The position numbers and the translations under genes are program-made. Below are positions 48,505 to 57,062 of a stretch of 64,000 bases of DNA, in pieces (the first letter of the stretch is position 1; the number at the start of each line of letters is the position of its first letter). Origin of the DNA: an uncultured Oscillospiraceae bacterium (GTDB taxonomy: Bacteria > Bacillota > Clostridia > Oscillospirales > Oscillospiraceae); the NCBI GenBank assembly GCA_947628185.1, contig CANQYW010000007.1, positions 1-64,000 on the forward strand, given 5' to 3'. Under the pieces are notes generated by a model that saw nothing but the letters and a program-made list of their open reading frames with translations, did no database searches and had not been told where the DNA came from.

Positions 48505-48996
48505 TCAGGCCGCGATGGCCTCAAATAGGTTGGTGAAGTAGTTATTTCCTAAAGTGAAGTAACAAAATCCATCTCTCATAATGACACATTCGCCGTTCGG
48601 TCTGACCCACTCGCTTAGCTTGCCCTTCTCCTCCAGAGCGGCAAGAGTTTCGCCGTCCCGGGGTGTGAGCACGGAAATTTTGCAGAGCGTTTCGCCGTCT
48701 GAAGTATACTCCAGAGCATACAATTCCTTCATTTTGGAGCGGGAGAGCCCGAGATTTTTCGGACTTGTGATACCTATCGCCTCAACGACCCCCAATGAAT
48801 CGGACGGATCTTCGATGGAGGCAACTAAATTCCCATCATGATAGACATTCAGCATGTCCGCCTCGTTCACCTTGTGGTAGTCAAAGGAGTGCGTTATGGA
48901 GTGCGTCAATAGGCGCAGCCCCACATAGGAAACGAATACGAGAATTACGAGAGTGACAACCGTTAAAATCTTATGCCGAGCGAAGAACTTTTTCAT
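48505..48996 (-). CDS. Single-span membrane protein, unknown function
   Basis: This 163-residue protein has one N-terminal span (about residues 9-30, after MKKFFARHK) and a soluble outer part without Cys-rich or catalytic motifs that I recognise. GGGGGG lies 7 nt before the ATG at 48996. Base composition is less GC-rich than the neighbours, which may indicate recent acquisition or weak expression. It has its own terminator and a long AT-rich upstream spacer. Confidence 0.65.
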   Translation of the reverse strand: MKKFFARHKILTVVTLVILVFVSYVGLRLLTHSITHSFDYHKVNEADMLNVYHDGNLVASIEDPSDSLGVVEAIGITSPKNLGLSRSKMKELYALEYTSDGETLCKISVLTPRDGETLAALEEKGKLSEWVRPNGECVIMRDGFCYFTLGNNYFTNLFEAIAA

Positions 48997-49366
48997 ACAT
49001 ATGCCCCCCTTCATTAGGCAAAAACGCACATTACTCACAAAATAATTGTATCATATCTTGATGAAATTTCAATGAAATAAGGATGTCTATTTGTAAACTT
49101 TTTGTGAACACAGCGTGGTAAAAAACTCAGGCTATAGAAAAACAGCAACTCCAGATTGTAGACAAACCACAATATAATATTTATTCGGTGGCATACGTCG
49201 AAAAATACATTTTGTCACGCAAGTGTGCCATAGGGGTCCCCGCGCGATTGAAAATCGGGTGGGGGGAGGAGGAGCGAGGTCAGAGAGTGGGGAATGAGGC
49301 GGAGGCCCTTGGCCTGACTCATTTCGAGCTATTTCGACTTTAAGCGACGACGAAGGAGGAAATTGG
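48997..49366. other. Non-coding spacer upstream of the GH31 gene
   Basis: This 370-nt spacer between divergent genes is AT-rich up to about 49215, with several TATAAT-like strings (for example near 49172-49180) but no convincing -35/-10 pair, and then GC-rich. GAAGGAGGAAATTGG just before 49367 is the ribosome binding site of the GH31 gene. No RNA gene was recognised. Confidence 0.5.
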
Positions 49367-51367
49367 ATGTCAGTCAAAAAATATAAATTTGGAAGTCCCA
49401 TTGAGACCGAGGCGGTGGTGGAGGATATACCCCTCACCCCCGGCGCGCCCGGCGTGGGGACGGTGGAGCTGGGTGAGCACTTCCGCATGGAGATACCCCT
49501 CCCACCGGGGACGGCTGTCTACGGCCTGGGGGAGGCCCTGGGCGGGATAGACAAGCGGGGCGGGTTTTACGTGAGCTACAACGTGGACGAGGACTACCAC
49601 CGGGACGGTGCGGACCGCCTCTACGGCTCCCACAACTTCCTCCTCCTGGGTTTCCCCGCCCCCGTGGGGCTGTTTTTCGACTCCCCCGGGCGGGTGGAGT
49701 TTGACGTCGGTTTCACCCGGGAGGACACTCTCGCCGTCACGGCCCTCTACCCGGATCTATATCTATACGTCCTTGAGGGAGAGAGCCTCCTCGACGTCAC
49801 CCGGGAGTTCCGGCGCATAATTGGCCGCAGTTGGATACCCCCAAAGTGGGCCATGGGTTTCGGCCAGAGCCGCTTTGGGTACGTGACCCGGGAGGACTTT
49901 CTGGAGGTGGCCCGGGGGTACCGGGAGAGCGGTATACCCCTCGACTCCATCTATATGGACATAGACTACATGGAGGGCTACAGGGACTTCACCGTGGACG
50001 GGGAGAGGATCCCGGACTTCCCCGGGTTCGTCTCTGAGATGCGGGAGCTCGGCATACACCTCGTGCCCATAATCGACGCCGCCGTCAAGCGGGACGAGGG
50101 GTATTCTCTCTGCGACGAGGGACTTCGGGGCGGGTACTTCTGCACCGGCGAGGACGGCGAACCCTTCGAGACCGCCTCCTGGCCCGGCGTCACGTACCTC
50201 CCGGACTTTTTAAACCCCGAGGTCCGGCGGTGGTTCGGGGACAAGTATAAGTATCTCATTGAGAGCGGCGTCAGCGGGTTCTGGAACGACATGAACGAGC
50301 CCGCCGTCTTCTACACCCGGGAGGGCATGGAGGGCCTGCGGCGCGTGATGGAGAAGTTCCTCGGGGGCGGCGGCGACGGGATGGAGATATTCTCCCTCTT
50401 TGAGGCTCTGGGGGGCCTCGGCGGCGCTGCCAGCTATCCCCTATTCTACCACAACATGGGTGGCCGGCGCGTGAACCACGACCGGGTCCACAACCTATAC
50501 GGCTTTAACATGCTCCGGGCGGCCTCGGAGAGCTTTGAGCGTCTCGCGCCGGGGCGGCGGCTCCTCATCTTCTCCCGCTCCTCCTACATAGGCGCCCACC
50601 GGTACGGCGGCATATGGACGGGGGACAACAACTCCCGCTGGGAGGACCTTGAACTCAACATCCGCATGATGCCCTCCCTCAACATGTGCGGGTTCCTATT
50701 CTCCGGCGCGGACATCGGGGGATTCAGGGAGAACGCCAGCCGGGAACTCCTGCTCCGCTGGCTCGCCTTCGGGGTCTTCACGCCCCTCATGCGGGACCAC
50801 ACCGCCTCCGGCACCCGCCGCCAGGAGTGCTACGCCTTCGGGGACACCTCGGACTTCGCCCACGTCATCGGCGTGCGCTACGCGCTGCTGCCCTACCTAT
50901 ATAGTGAGCTCGTGAAGGCGGCCCTCTCGGGGGATATGTACTTCCGCCCCCTGGCCTTCGACTACCCCAGCGACCCCCTCGCCCGGGAGCGGGAGGACCA
51001 GCTCATGCTGGGGGAGGGACTTATGGTGACGCCCGTCCACCGGCCAAACGTCACCGGCCGGAACGTGTACCTCCCTGAGGACATGCTCTTTATTAAATTT
51101 ACGCCCTCCGGCCTCTATCGGGAGACCATGGGCCGGGGCTGGCACTACATAGATGTGCTGCCAAACGAGGTGCCGTTGTTCCTCAGGCAAAACTGCCTCC
51201 TGCCCATAGCTAAACCCGCCCAGAGCGTGGCGGAGATAGACGAGAACGACCTTCAAATCGTCGCCTGGCTCACCCGCCCCGCGGACTACACCATGTACCG
51301 CGACGACGGCGAGACCCGGGACATAATGAGGCCAGAACATTTTATCACGCTCCACTCAGAGCCCTAA
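49367..51367 (+). CDS. GH31 alpha-glycosidase (alpha-glucosidase/alpha-xylosidase type)
   Basis: This 666-residue enzyme releases alpha-linked glucose or xylose with retention. It has an N-terminal beta-sandwich with VYGLGEALGGIDKRG, a TIM barrel from about residue 155, the nucleophile Asp308 in GFWNDMNEP and the acid/base Asp420 in GIWTGDNNSRW, then a C-terminal beta domain. There is no signal peptide. AAGGAGGAAATTGG precedes the ATG. No transport or regulatory gene is adjacent, so substrate choice cannot be narrowed. Confidence 0.94.
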   Translation: MSVKKYKFGSPIETEAVVEDIPLTPGAPGVGTVELGEHFRMEIPLPPGTAVYGLGEALGGIDKRGGFYVSYNVDEDYHRDGADRLYGSHNFLLLGFPAPVGLFFDSPGRVEFDVGFTREDTLAVTALYPDLYLYVLEGESLLDVTREFRRIIGRSWIPPKWAMGFGQSRFGYVTREDFLEVARGYRESGIPLDSIYMDIDYMEGYRDFTVDGERIPDFPGFVSEMRELGIHLVPIIDAAVKRDEGYSLCDEGLRGGYFCTGEDGEPFETASWPGVTYLPDFLNPEVRRWFGDKYKYLIESGVSGFWNDMNEPAVFYTREGMEGLRRVMEKFLGGGGDGMEIFSLFEALGGLGGAASYPLFYHNMGGRRVNHDRVHNLYGFNMLRAASESFERLAPGRRLLIFSRSSYIGAHRYGGIWTGDNNSRWEDLELNIRMMPSLNMCGFLFSGADIGGFRENASRELLLRWLAFGVFTPLMRDHTASGTRRQECYAFGDTSDFAHVIGVRYALLPYLYSELVKAALSGDMYFRPLAFDYPSDPLAREREDQLMLGEGLMVTPVHRPNVTGRNVYLPEDMLFIKFTPSGLYRETMGRGWHYIDVLPNEVPLFLRQNCLLPIAKPAQSVAEIDENDLQIVAWLTRPADYTMYRDDGETRDIMRPEHFITLHSEP

Positions 51368-51375
51368 AAAAGCGC

Positions 51376-51404
51376 CCGCCCCCGGCTGAAAATGGCCGGG
51401 GGCG
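51376..51404. repeat. Left copy of a 29-bp inverted repeat flanking fic; terminator after GH31
   Basis: CCGCCCCCGGC-TGAAAATG-GCCGGGGGCG is itself a hairpin, followed by AGCTTTTTT, so it terminates the GH31 gene. Its reverse complement recurs with one mismatch at 52667-52695, on the other side of fic. Confidence 0.9.
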
Positions 51405-51432
51405 AGCTTTTTTCACAGCACCGTTTTGCTTT

Positions 51433-51543
51433 TTCTGCATACTTCTCATTCATATCTGCATATACTATGGCCGGATTATATGCAGCAAAGTCGTCCATCC
51501 TCTTGACTTTCTGCATATAAACTGATATGATAATGTGCAGAAA
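51433..51543. promoter_or_regulatory. Operator cluster upstream of fic (CTGCATAT repeats)
   Basis: The motif TCTGCATA appears at 51434-51441, 51455-51462 and 51509-51516, and inverted (TATATGCAG) at 51477-51485; a weaker inverted copy (GTGCAGAA) is at 51535-51542. The copy at 51509 lies inside the promoter spacer and the last one spans the start region, so binding would block transcription. Confidence 0.75.
51503..51531 (+). promoter_or_regulatory. Promoter of fic
   Basis: TTGACT at 51503-51508, a 17-nt spacer and TATGAT at 51526-51531, with the start codon 26 nt further on. Confidence 0.85.
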
Positions 51544-51556
51544 CGGAGGACGAGGT

Positions 51557-52603
51557 ATGAGAAAGTTTGATTACTCTTTTTTGAATAACGGGCTATTACC
51601 GGCAGGTCTTGTAAATTTGACGGCGAATATTTCGGCGCTCAAAACCATGGCGGGCGTCCGAAAAGAGGAATACGCACAGATTTTTACGGAACTGGAGGCG
51701 GTCGCCAAGGTGCAATCCATCAAAAGCTCCAACGCCATTGAGGGGATCGTCACCAGCGACGAGCGTATCGCCGCCATTGTCAATCAGAACAGCGCACCCC
51801 TAAACCACAACGAGGCAGAGATCGCCGGATATAGGGACGCGCTGAATGAGATCCACCTGGGCTTTGACCATATCGACTTTACGCAGCGGGATATTCTCCG
51901 CCTGCATGAGATGATGATGTCCGTTGCCGGTTATGAATACGGCGGGCAGTACAAGACAGATGACAATGTGATTTTAGAAGTGGACGCAGACGGTAATCGT
52001 CGTGTGCGGTTTCGCCCGACATCCGCAGCAGAAACCCCGAAAGCGATGGAACAGTTGGAACTGGCCTATCTCGCAGCGCGGGACGACGCGAATATCAATC
52101 AGCTTCTGCTGATCCCCTGCGTGATCCTGGATTTTCTCTGCATCCACCCGTTCCGTGATGGCAACGGCAGAATGTCCCGGCTGCTGTCCCTGCTGCTCCT
52201 TTATAGAAACGGGTATGACGCCGGAAAATATGTGTCCTTTGAGGAACAGATCAACAACTATAAAGCCTATTACTATGAGGCCCTGCGGCAGTCCTCCGCC
52301 GGGTGGGACACGAATGAAAACAGCTATTTCCCATTTATAGAAAATTTCCTCTCCACACTCTATATGTGTTATAAGGAGTTGGATAAACGGTTTGCCGTGG
52401 TCAACGGAAAGAAAATCACGAAGAAAGCCCGTGTAGAAGCCACGGTACTGAATAGCCTGACGCCTCTTTCCAAGGCGGAGATTTGCAGAATCCTCCCTGA
52501 TGTCAGCCCGACTACCGTGGAGGCCGTGCTGGGCGCAATGGTCAAGAGCGGAGCCATCAAACGGATCGGCGCCTTGCGGGCGGCCCGATATATTAAAGCA
52601 TAA
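51557..52603 (+). CDS. Fic-family protein (probable AMP-transferase) with C-terminal winged helix
   Basis: This 348-residue protein has the Fic active-site motif HPFRDGNGRMSR (about residues 198-209; His accepts the proton, Arg binds phosphate) and an N-terminal inhibitory helix with SSNAIEG, which fits the S/T-x-x-x-E-G/N motif of self-inhibited class II Fic proteins. The C-terminal 60 residues form a winged-helix-like domain (LTPLSKAEICRIL, SPTTVEAVLGAMV). Fic proteins transfer AMP or another nucleotide part to Ser/Thr/Tyr of a target. GGAGGACGAGG precedes the ATG. Its DNA is clearly less GC-rich than its neighbours, and it is bracketed by inverted hairpins, so it was probably acquired horizontally. 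No antitoxin gene is adjacent. Confidence 0.93.
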   Translation: MRKFDYSFLNNGLLPAGLVNLTANISALKTMAGVRKEEYAQIFTELEAVAKVQSIKSSNAIEGIVTSDERIAAIVNQNSAPLNHNEAEIAGYRDALNEIHLGFDHIDFTQRDILRLHEMMMSVAGYEYGGQYKTDDNVILEVDADGNRRVRFRPTSAAETPKAMEQLELAYLAARDDANINQLLLIPCVILDFLCIHPFRDGNGRMSRLLSLLLLYRNGYDAGKYVSFEEQINNYKAYYYEALRQSSAGWDTNENSYFPFIENFLSTLYMCYKELDKRFAVVNGKKITKKARVEATVLNSLTPLSKAEICRILPDVSPTTVEAVLGAMVKSGAIKRIGALRAARYIKA

Positions 52604-52666
52604 ACCGGCAGCCGGCAGCACCTATTCGCGCCTTCAAAATAAATCGTGGTTTGTCCACGGGCTGAC

Positions 52667-52695
52667 CGCCCCCGGCCATTTTCAGCCGAGGGCGG
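52667..52695. repeat. Right copy of the 29-bp inverted repeat flanking fic; terminator after fic
   Basis: The reverse complement of the left copy with one mismatch (CCGAGGG instead of CCGGGGG). It is followed by ATATTTTTG and can end the fic transcript; mreB converges from the other side. Confidence 0.9.
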
Positions 52696-52710
52696 ATATT
52701 TTTGTGCCCA

Positions 52711-53736
52711 TTATCGAAGTTGACGCCTCCGGGAGAGGTTCAAGGGGCCCTCCTGCATCTCGCCTATTACCTCCAGGGACTTGCTTATCCCGTAGGCCAC
52801 GCACATGTCCGCGTCGTCGGCTATGCGGGTCTGGATGCTTGTACTGCTCTCAATTAGCCGCTCGAAACCCCAGACCAGGGCCCCGCCGCCGGTGACAACG
52901 ATGCCGTTCTCGGAGATATCCGCCACCAGCTCCGGCGGGGTATTCTCCAGGACCCGGTGTATCGTCTCCAATATCCGCTCGGAGACCTCGTCGAATGCCT
53001 CTATCATCTCCGGGGAACTTATGGAGACCATGCGGGGGAGGCCCGTCATGAGGCAGCGGCCCTTCACCTCCAGGCTCATCTCCTCGGGTTTCGGGAAGAC
53101 GCAGCCGATGCTCTTTTTGAGGTCCTCCGCCGTTGTCTTGCCGATGAGCAGGTTGTGTTTCTTGCGGATATACTTGACTATCGCCTCGTCAAAGGCGTCC
53201 CCGGCGGTCTTGATGGACTCCGACTGCACCACCCCCGAGAGGGAGAGGACAGCCACGTCCGTGGTGCCGGCGCCCACGTCCACCACCATGTGGCCCTCCG
53301 GCTTTGAGATGTCCACCCCCGCGCCCAGGGCCGCCGCCACCGGGGCCTCCACGAGGTACACCTTCCTCGCCCCGGCGCGGATGCCCGCGTCTATGACGGC
53401 CCTCTCCTCCACCTCCGTTATACCCGAGGGCACGGAGATCACCACCCGGGGTTTTAGTAGGTTGAAGGATATGACCTTCCGCAGGAGCTCCCGTATCATC
53501 CGCTCCGTCATGTCAAAGTCCGATATTACGCCGCCGGTCAGGGGGTGGATCGCCACTATGTTCCCCGGCGTGCGGCCCAGCATCCTCTGGGCGGCGGCGC
53601 CGACTTTGAGGAGCCTGCCGGTATTTTTGTCCATCGCCACCACCGAGGGCTCCCGGGTCACCACGCCCTTCCCCCGCACGGACACCGCCACCGTGGCGGT
53701 GCCCAGGTCTATGCCTATGTCCCTGCCGAATATCAT
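52711..53736 (-). CDS. mreB: Rod shape-determining protein MreB/Mbl
   Basis: MreB is the bacterial actin that directs side-wall peptidoglycan synthesis at the inner membrane face. The 341-residue protein has the actin-fold nucleotide motifs DIGIDLGTATVAV (phosphate 1), MVVDVGAGTTDVAVLS (phosphate 2) and GIVVTGGGALVWG (adenosine), and VISVPSGITEVEERAV and LVEAPVAAALG typical of MreB. AAGGAGGCTTACT precedes the ATG. mreC and mreD do not adjoin it, so it could be the Mbl or MreBH paralogue. Confidence 0.93.
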   Translation of the reverse strand: MIFGRDIGIDLGTATVAVSVRGKGVVTREPSVVAMDKNTGRLLKVGAAAQRMLGRTPGNIVAIHPLTGGVISDFDMTERMIRELLRKVISFNLLKPRVVISVPSGITEVEERAVIDAGIRAGARKVYLVEAPVAAALGAGVDISKPEGHMVVDVGAGTTDVAVLSLSGVVQSESIKTAGDAFDEAIVKYIRKKHNLLIGKTTAEDLKKSIGCVFPKPEEMSLEVKGRCLMTGLPRMVSISSPEMIEAFDEVSERILETIHRVLENTPPELVADISENGIVVTGGGALVWGFERLIESSTSIQTRIADDADMCVAYGISKSLEVIGEMQEGPLNLSRRRQLR

Positions 53737-53791
53737 AGTAAGCCTCCTTGACCGTATATCGTAAAACTATTATAGTCACATTTTTAAGATT

Positions 53792-54430
53792 CTAACGCCT
53801 CTCCGGCGCCGCCGCGAGGGTCGCGGCGCAGACGCTCCCGGCCCCCGCCGTCAATAGCACCCGGGCGCACTCGGAGAGCGTGGCCCCGGTGGTGAGGATG
53901 TCGTCTATTAATAGTACCTTCGCCCCCCGGAACCGAGCCGTGTCCACCGCCGTGTACGCGCCGCTCACGTTTGCCCTCCTCCGGGCCGCCCCCGAGATGG
54001 AGGAGTTCGGCTTTGTGTCCCGGGTCTTTCGCAGCAGGCGCTCTATGGGCAAATCAAGCTTTTCCGCCGTGAGCCGGGCTATGAGCTCCGACTGGTCAAA
54101 TCCCCGCTCCCGGAGTCTCCTTGCGCTTATGGGGGCCCAAGTCACGACGTCGAAGTCTCTCCCCAGCTCCTCCTCCACGCACCGGGCCAGGAAGGGGGCG
54201 AAACCCTCGGCGTATGCCCGGCGGCCCCGGAATTTATACCGCAGTATGGCCGCCCGGACGGGGCCGTCATAGACGAAGGGCGAGGCCGCCGAATCTATAA
54301 ACTCGTGTCTCCTCCGAACGAGCCCCCGGGCCGGGAGGCTCTGGGCGCACCGGGGACAGACGCTCCCAGCGCTCAGAAATTCCCGGCAGAATATGCACCT
54401 GGGCGGGAAGAGAAGTTCCGCGAGGCCCAT
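53792..54430 (-). CDS. ComF-family phosphoribosyltransferase-like protein
   Basis: This 212-residue protein has an N-terminal four-cysteine zinc finger (CIFC and CPRC, about residues 12-29) and a type I PRTase domain with VLLIDDILTTGATL, the PRPP-binding loop, and RLRERGFDQSELIA, as in ComFC/GntX. In Bacillus and Haemophilus relatives act in DNA uptake. GAGGTGGAATGAT precedes the ATG, which lies next to the recD2 stop. The frame is open upstream into recD2, but without a start site. Cotranscription with recD2 suggests a DNA-processing unit. Confidence 0.9.
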   Translation of the reverse strand: MGLAELLFPPRCIFCREFLSAGSVCPRCAQSLPARGLVRRRHEFIDSAASPFVYDGPVRAAILRYKFRGRRAYAEGFAPFLARCVEEELGRDFDVVTWAPISARRLRERGFDQSELIARLTAEKLDLPIERLLRKTRDTKPNSSISGAARRRANVSGAYTAVDTARFRGAKVLLIDDILTTGATLSECARVLLTAGAGSVCAATLAAAPERR

Positions 54431-54431
54431 A

Positions 54432-56690
54432 TCATTCCACCTCGCCGGCGAGCCGCGCCCGGAGGCCGGAGTATCGCCGCTGGCGGCGGTCGCTGGCCAC
54501 CATGGCGGCAAATACGGCGCTCTCCCCCGCCGCCACCAAGAGCTCCCGGGCCCGGGTAACGGCTGTGTAGAGGACGCCCCTCGTCACGAGCCCCGGCGGG
54601 CACTTTGGCAGGGCCAGCACCACCGCCCTATACTCGCTGCCCTGGGCCTTGTGGACCGTCACGGCGTAGGAGAGCTCCAGGTCCATCATCTGGTCGAAGG
54701 GGTAGGGCACAAGCCTATCCTCAAACCGCACGAGGGCGTACTGGCCCCGCTCGTCGATGTCCTCTATGTACCCCACGTCGCCGTTAAATATGCCGGCGCC
54801 CTGCTCCGAGCCCTCGTCCAGCTCCTGGATGTCGGATATCTCCGGTATGGGCTCACCCTCCGGCACCCGGTACCAGAGGAGGTCGTAATTATTGCGGGTC
54901 TGCATCACCCTGTCGTGGACCCTGAAGGAGGTGTCCCCCACCGTCTTCTCCCGGAGGCCGGGCCGGGGCGGATTCAACTTCGCCTGGAGGGCGGCGTTCA
55001 GTTCCCCCGTCCCCGCGGCGCCGCGCCTCGTGGGGCAGAGGACCTGGATGTCCCGGGCGGGTATGCCCATATTCTGGGGGAGACGCCGCTCAACGAGCTC
55101 CGAGACCGTATCAAGTATACGCTGGGGGTCCGCGCGCTGGAGGAAGAAGAAGTCCCCGCCGGAGTTCCTGAGGGGCGGCACCTGCCCCTCGTTTATCATG
55201 TGGGCGCTGCGCACGATGGCGCTGCCTTGGGACTGCCTGAAGATGTCCCGGAGGGACACCACCGGGCAGACGCCGGACCTTATTATGTCCCCGAATACGT
55301 TCCCCGGCCCCACGGAGGGGAGTTGGTCCGCGTCACCGACGAGCACCAGCCGCGCTCCAATGGGCAGGGCGTCGAGCAGCGCCGCCGTGAGGCGGATGTC
55401 CATCATGGAGGACTCATCGAGGACGAGGGCCCCGCACTTTAATGGGTCGCTGGCGCAGCGCTCAAACTCGCTGCCCCCGGCCTCCGGGGCCCCCGCCCCC
55501 AATAGCCTGTGGACCGTCTGGGCCTCCCGGCCCGTGAGCTCCGTCAGGCGTTTCGCCGCCCGCCCGGTGGGGGCCGCGAGGAACGTCTTGAGCCCCAGGC
55601 CGTCAAATACCTCAAGTATGCCCCGGACGGTGGTGGTCTTGCCGGTGCCGGGGCCGCCGGTGAGGACGAGGAGCTGACACTTCGCCGCGAGCTCCACCGC
55701 CTCCCGCTGTTTCTCCGCGAACTTTATGCCGCAGCGCCTCTCCGCCGCCACCACCAGCCCCCCAAGGTCCGGGGGGTCGGAGCGGCCCGCGATCGCCATA
55801 GCCCGAAGACGCGCCGCCACCTGGCTCTCCGCCTCCTGGAGGTCCGGCTGGTAACACGCCTCCACCCCCGCCACGCGCTCCGATATGATGAGCCCCAAGT
55901 TTGTGAGCTCCCCTATCTCCTTCGCCACCGCCTCCGGCGGCACGTCAATTAGCTGGGCCGTGGCCTGGGTGAGCTTGTCCCTCGGCAAAAAGACGTGGCC
56001 GTTCCCCTCGTTGTGGCGCATCTCAAAGGTGAGGGCCGCCGCTATACGCTCCGGGCACTCCGGGGCGAACCCCAACCGTTTCGCGAAGGCGTCCGCCTCA
56101 AAGAAGTTTGACCCCAGGCTGGCGTCCGCTAAGATATAGGGGTTGCGCGTGAGCTCCGTCTCCGCCGCCTCGCCGTAGAGCCGGTAGAGGCGCGCCGCCG
56201 CCAGGGGCCGCACGCCCCCCTCCACCAAAAACTCCATGAGCCGCCGGAGGCCCGTCTCCCGGCGGAAACACTCGCTTATCTCCCGGGCCTTCTTCTCGGT
56301 GATGCCCTTCACTTTGGCGAGTTTCTCCGGCTCATTCTCGATGACCTCCAGGGCGTTCCCGCCGAACCTATCCACGATGAGCCTTGCGAGTTTTGCCCTT
56401 ATCCCCTTCACCGCGCCGGAGGCCAGGTACTCATATATGGCCTCCGGGCCCTCCGGCAGATAGCGCTCCGCGTACTCCGCCTTGAACTGCTCCCCGTAGG
56501 ACTGGTGGGATGTCCACGCCCCGTAGAGCCGCAGCCCCTCCCCGGCGCTGACGCCGGGGAGAGTCCCCACCGCCGTGACTGTCTCCCCGGCGGACCTGAG
56601 CCTCAGGACGGTGTAGCCGTTCTCAGGATTTTGGAATATGACGGTCTGCACCGTGCCCTCCAGGGCTGTCAGTTCAAGCTCCTGCATCAT
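54432..56690 (-). CDS. recD2: RecD2 family SF1B DNA helicase
   Basis: RecD2 is a 5'-3' DNA helicase that works without RecB and RecC. The 752-residue protein has an N-terminal OB-like part (about 8-90), a helix-hairpin-helix region (FGGNALEVIENEPEKLAKVKGI-type, about 110-150), then helicase motif I LTGGPGTGKTTT, motif Ia, motif II VLDESSMMD, motif III VLVGDADQLPSVGPG, and motif VI VHKAQGSEYRAVVL near the C-terminus. Its start overlaps the upstream small gene by 4 nt. It lies between uvrB and comF-like genes. Confidence 0.95.
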   Translation of the reverse strand: MMQELELTALEGTVQTVIFQNPENGYTVLRLRSAGETVTAVGTLPGVSAGEGLRLYGAWTSHQSYGEQFKAEYAERYLPEGPEAIYEYLASGAVKGIRAKLARLIVDRFGGNALEVIENEPEKLAKVKGITEKKAREISECFRRETGLRRLMEFLVEGGVRPLAAARLYRLYGEAAETELTRNPYILADASLGSNFFEADAFAKRLGFAPECPERIAAALTFEMRHNEGNGHVFLPRDKLTQATAQLIDVPPEAVAKEIGELTNLGLIISERVAGVEACYQPDLQEAESQVAARLRAMAIAGRSDPPDLGGLVVAAERRCGIKFAEKQREAVELAAKCQLLVLTGGPGTGKTTTVRGILEVFDGLGLKTFLAAPTGRAAKRLTELTGREAQTVHRLLGAGAPEAGGSEFERCASDPLKCGALVLDESSMMDIRLTAALLDALPIGARLVLVGDADQLPSVGPGNVFGDIIRSGVCPVVSLRDIFRQSQGSAIVRSAHMINEGQVPPLRNSGGDFFFLQRADPQRILDTVSELVERRLPQNMGIPARDIQVLCPTRRGAAGTGELNAALQAKLNPPRPGLREKTVGDTSFRVHDRVMQTRNNYDLLWYRVPEGEPIPEISDIQELDEGSEQGAGIFNGDVGYIEDIDERGQYALVRFEDRLVPYPFDQMMDLELSYAVTVHKAQGSEYRAVVLALPKCPPGLVTRGVLYTAVTRARELLVAAGESAVFAAMVASDRRQRRYSGLRARLAGEVE

Positions 56691-57019
56691 ACGCTCCCAA
56701 TGTCAAAATTTTCTCGTCCAACTATCTTGGCGCCTGTCTTGAGCGCCAGCACCTCGGCCCTGCGCTGGGCCTCCCGGTCCATGCCGCAGTCGGCGATGAC
56801 GATCTCCACCTGGGCCCTGCCGCACTCCCGCAGCCACTCAACGCCCCGCAGCGCGGACTCAAGTCCCTCGGCGCTGCCGCTGGCGCGAATGACCGCCAAT
56901 GTCTCGGCCCCGCTAAAGCGCCGGATGGGCGTGAAGACCATCCCCCGCACCGCCGCCACAAGGACGGCGACGGCGAGGCACAGCGCCGCGCCCGCAAGTA
57001 TCCTCCAAAAAAGCTCCAT
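56687..57019 (-). CDS. Small protein with one membrane span, unknown function
   Basis: This 110-residue protein has an N-terminal span (about residues 5-27) and a soluble part that could fold as a small alpha/beta domain (VEIVIADCGMDREAQRRAEVLALKTGAKIVG pattern). The stop overlaps the recD2 start. I recognise no family. It lies between uvrB and recD2 and is probably cotranscribed with recD2. Confidence 0.75.
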   Translation of the reverse strand: MELFWRILAGAALCLAVAVLVAAVRGMVFTPIRRFSGAETLAVIRASGSAEGLESALRGVEWLRECGRAQVEIVIADCGMDREAQRRAEVLALKTGAKIVGRENFDIGSV

Positions 57020-57062
57020 ATCGCACCCCCTACTAAATGGTATGCGGGGGCGGGGGAGAACG

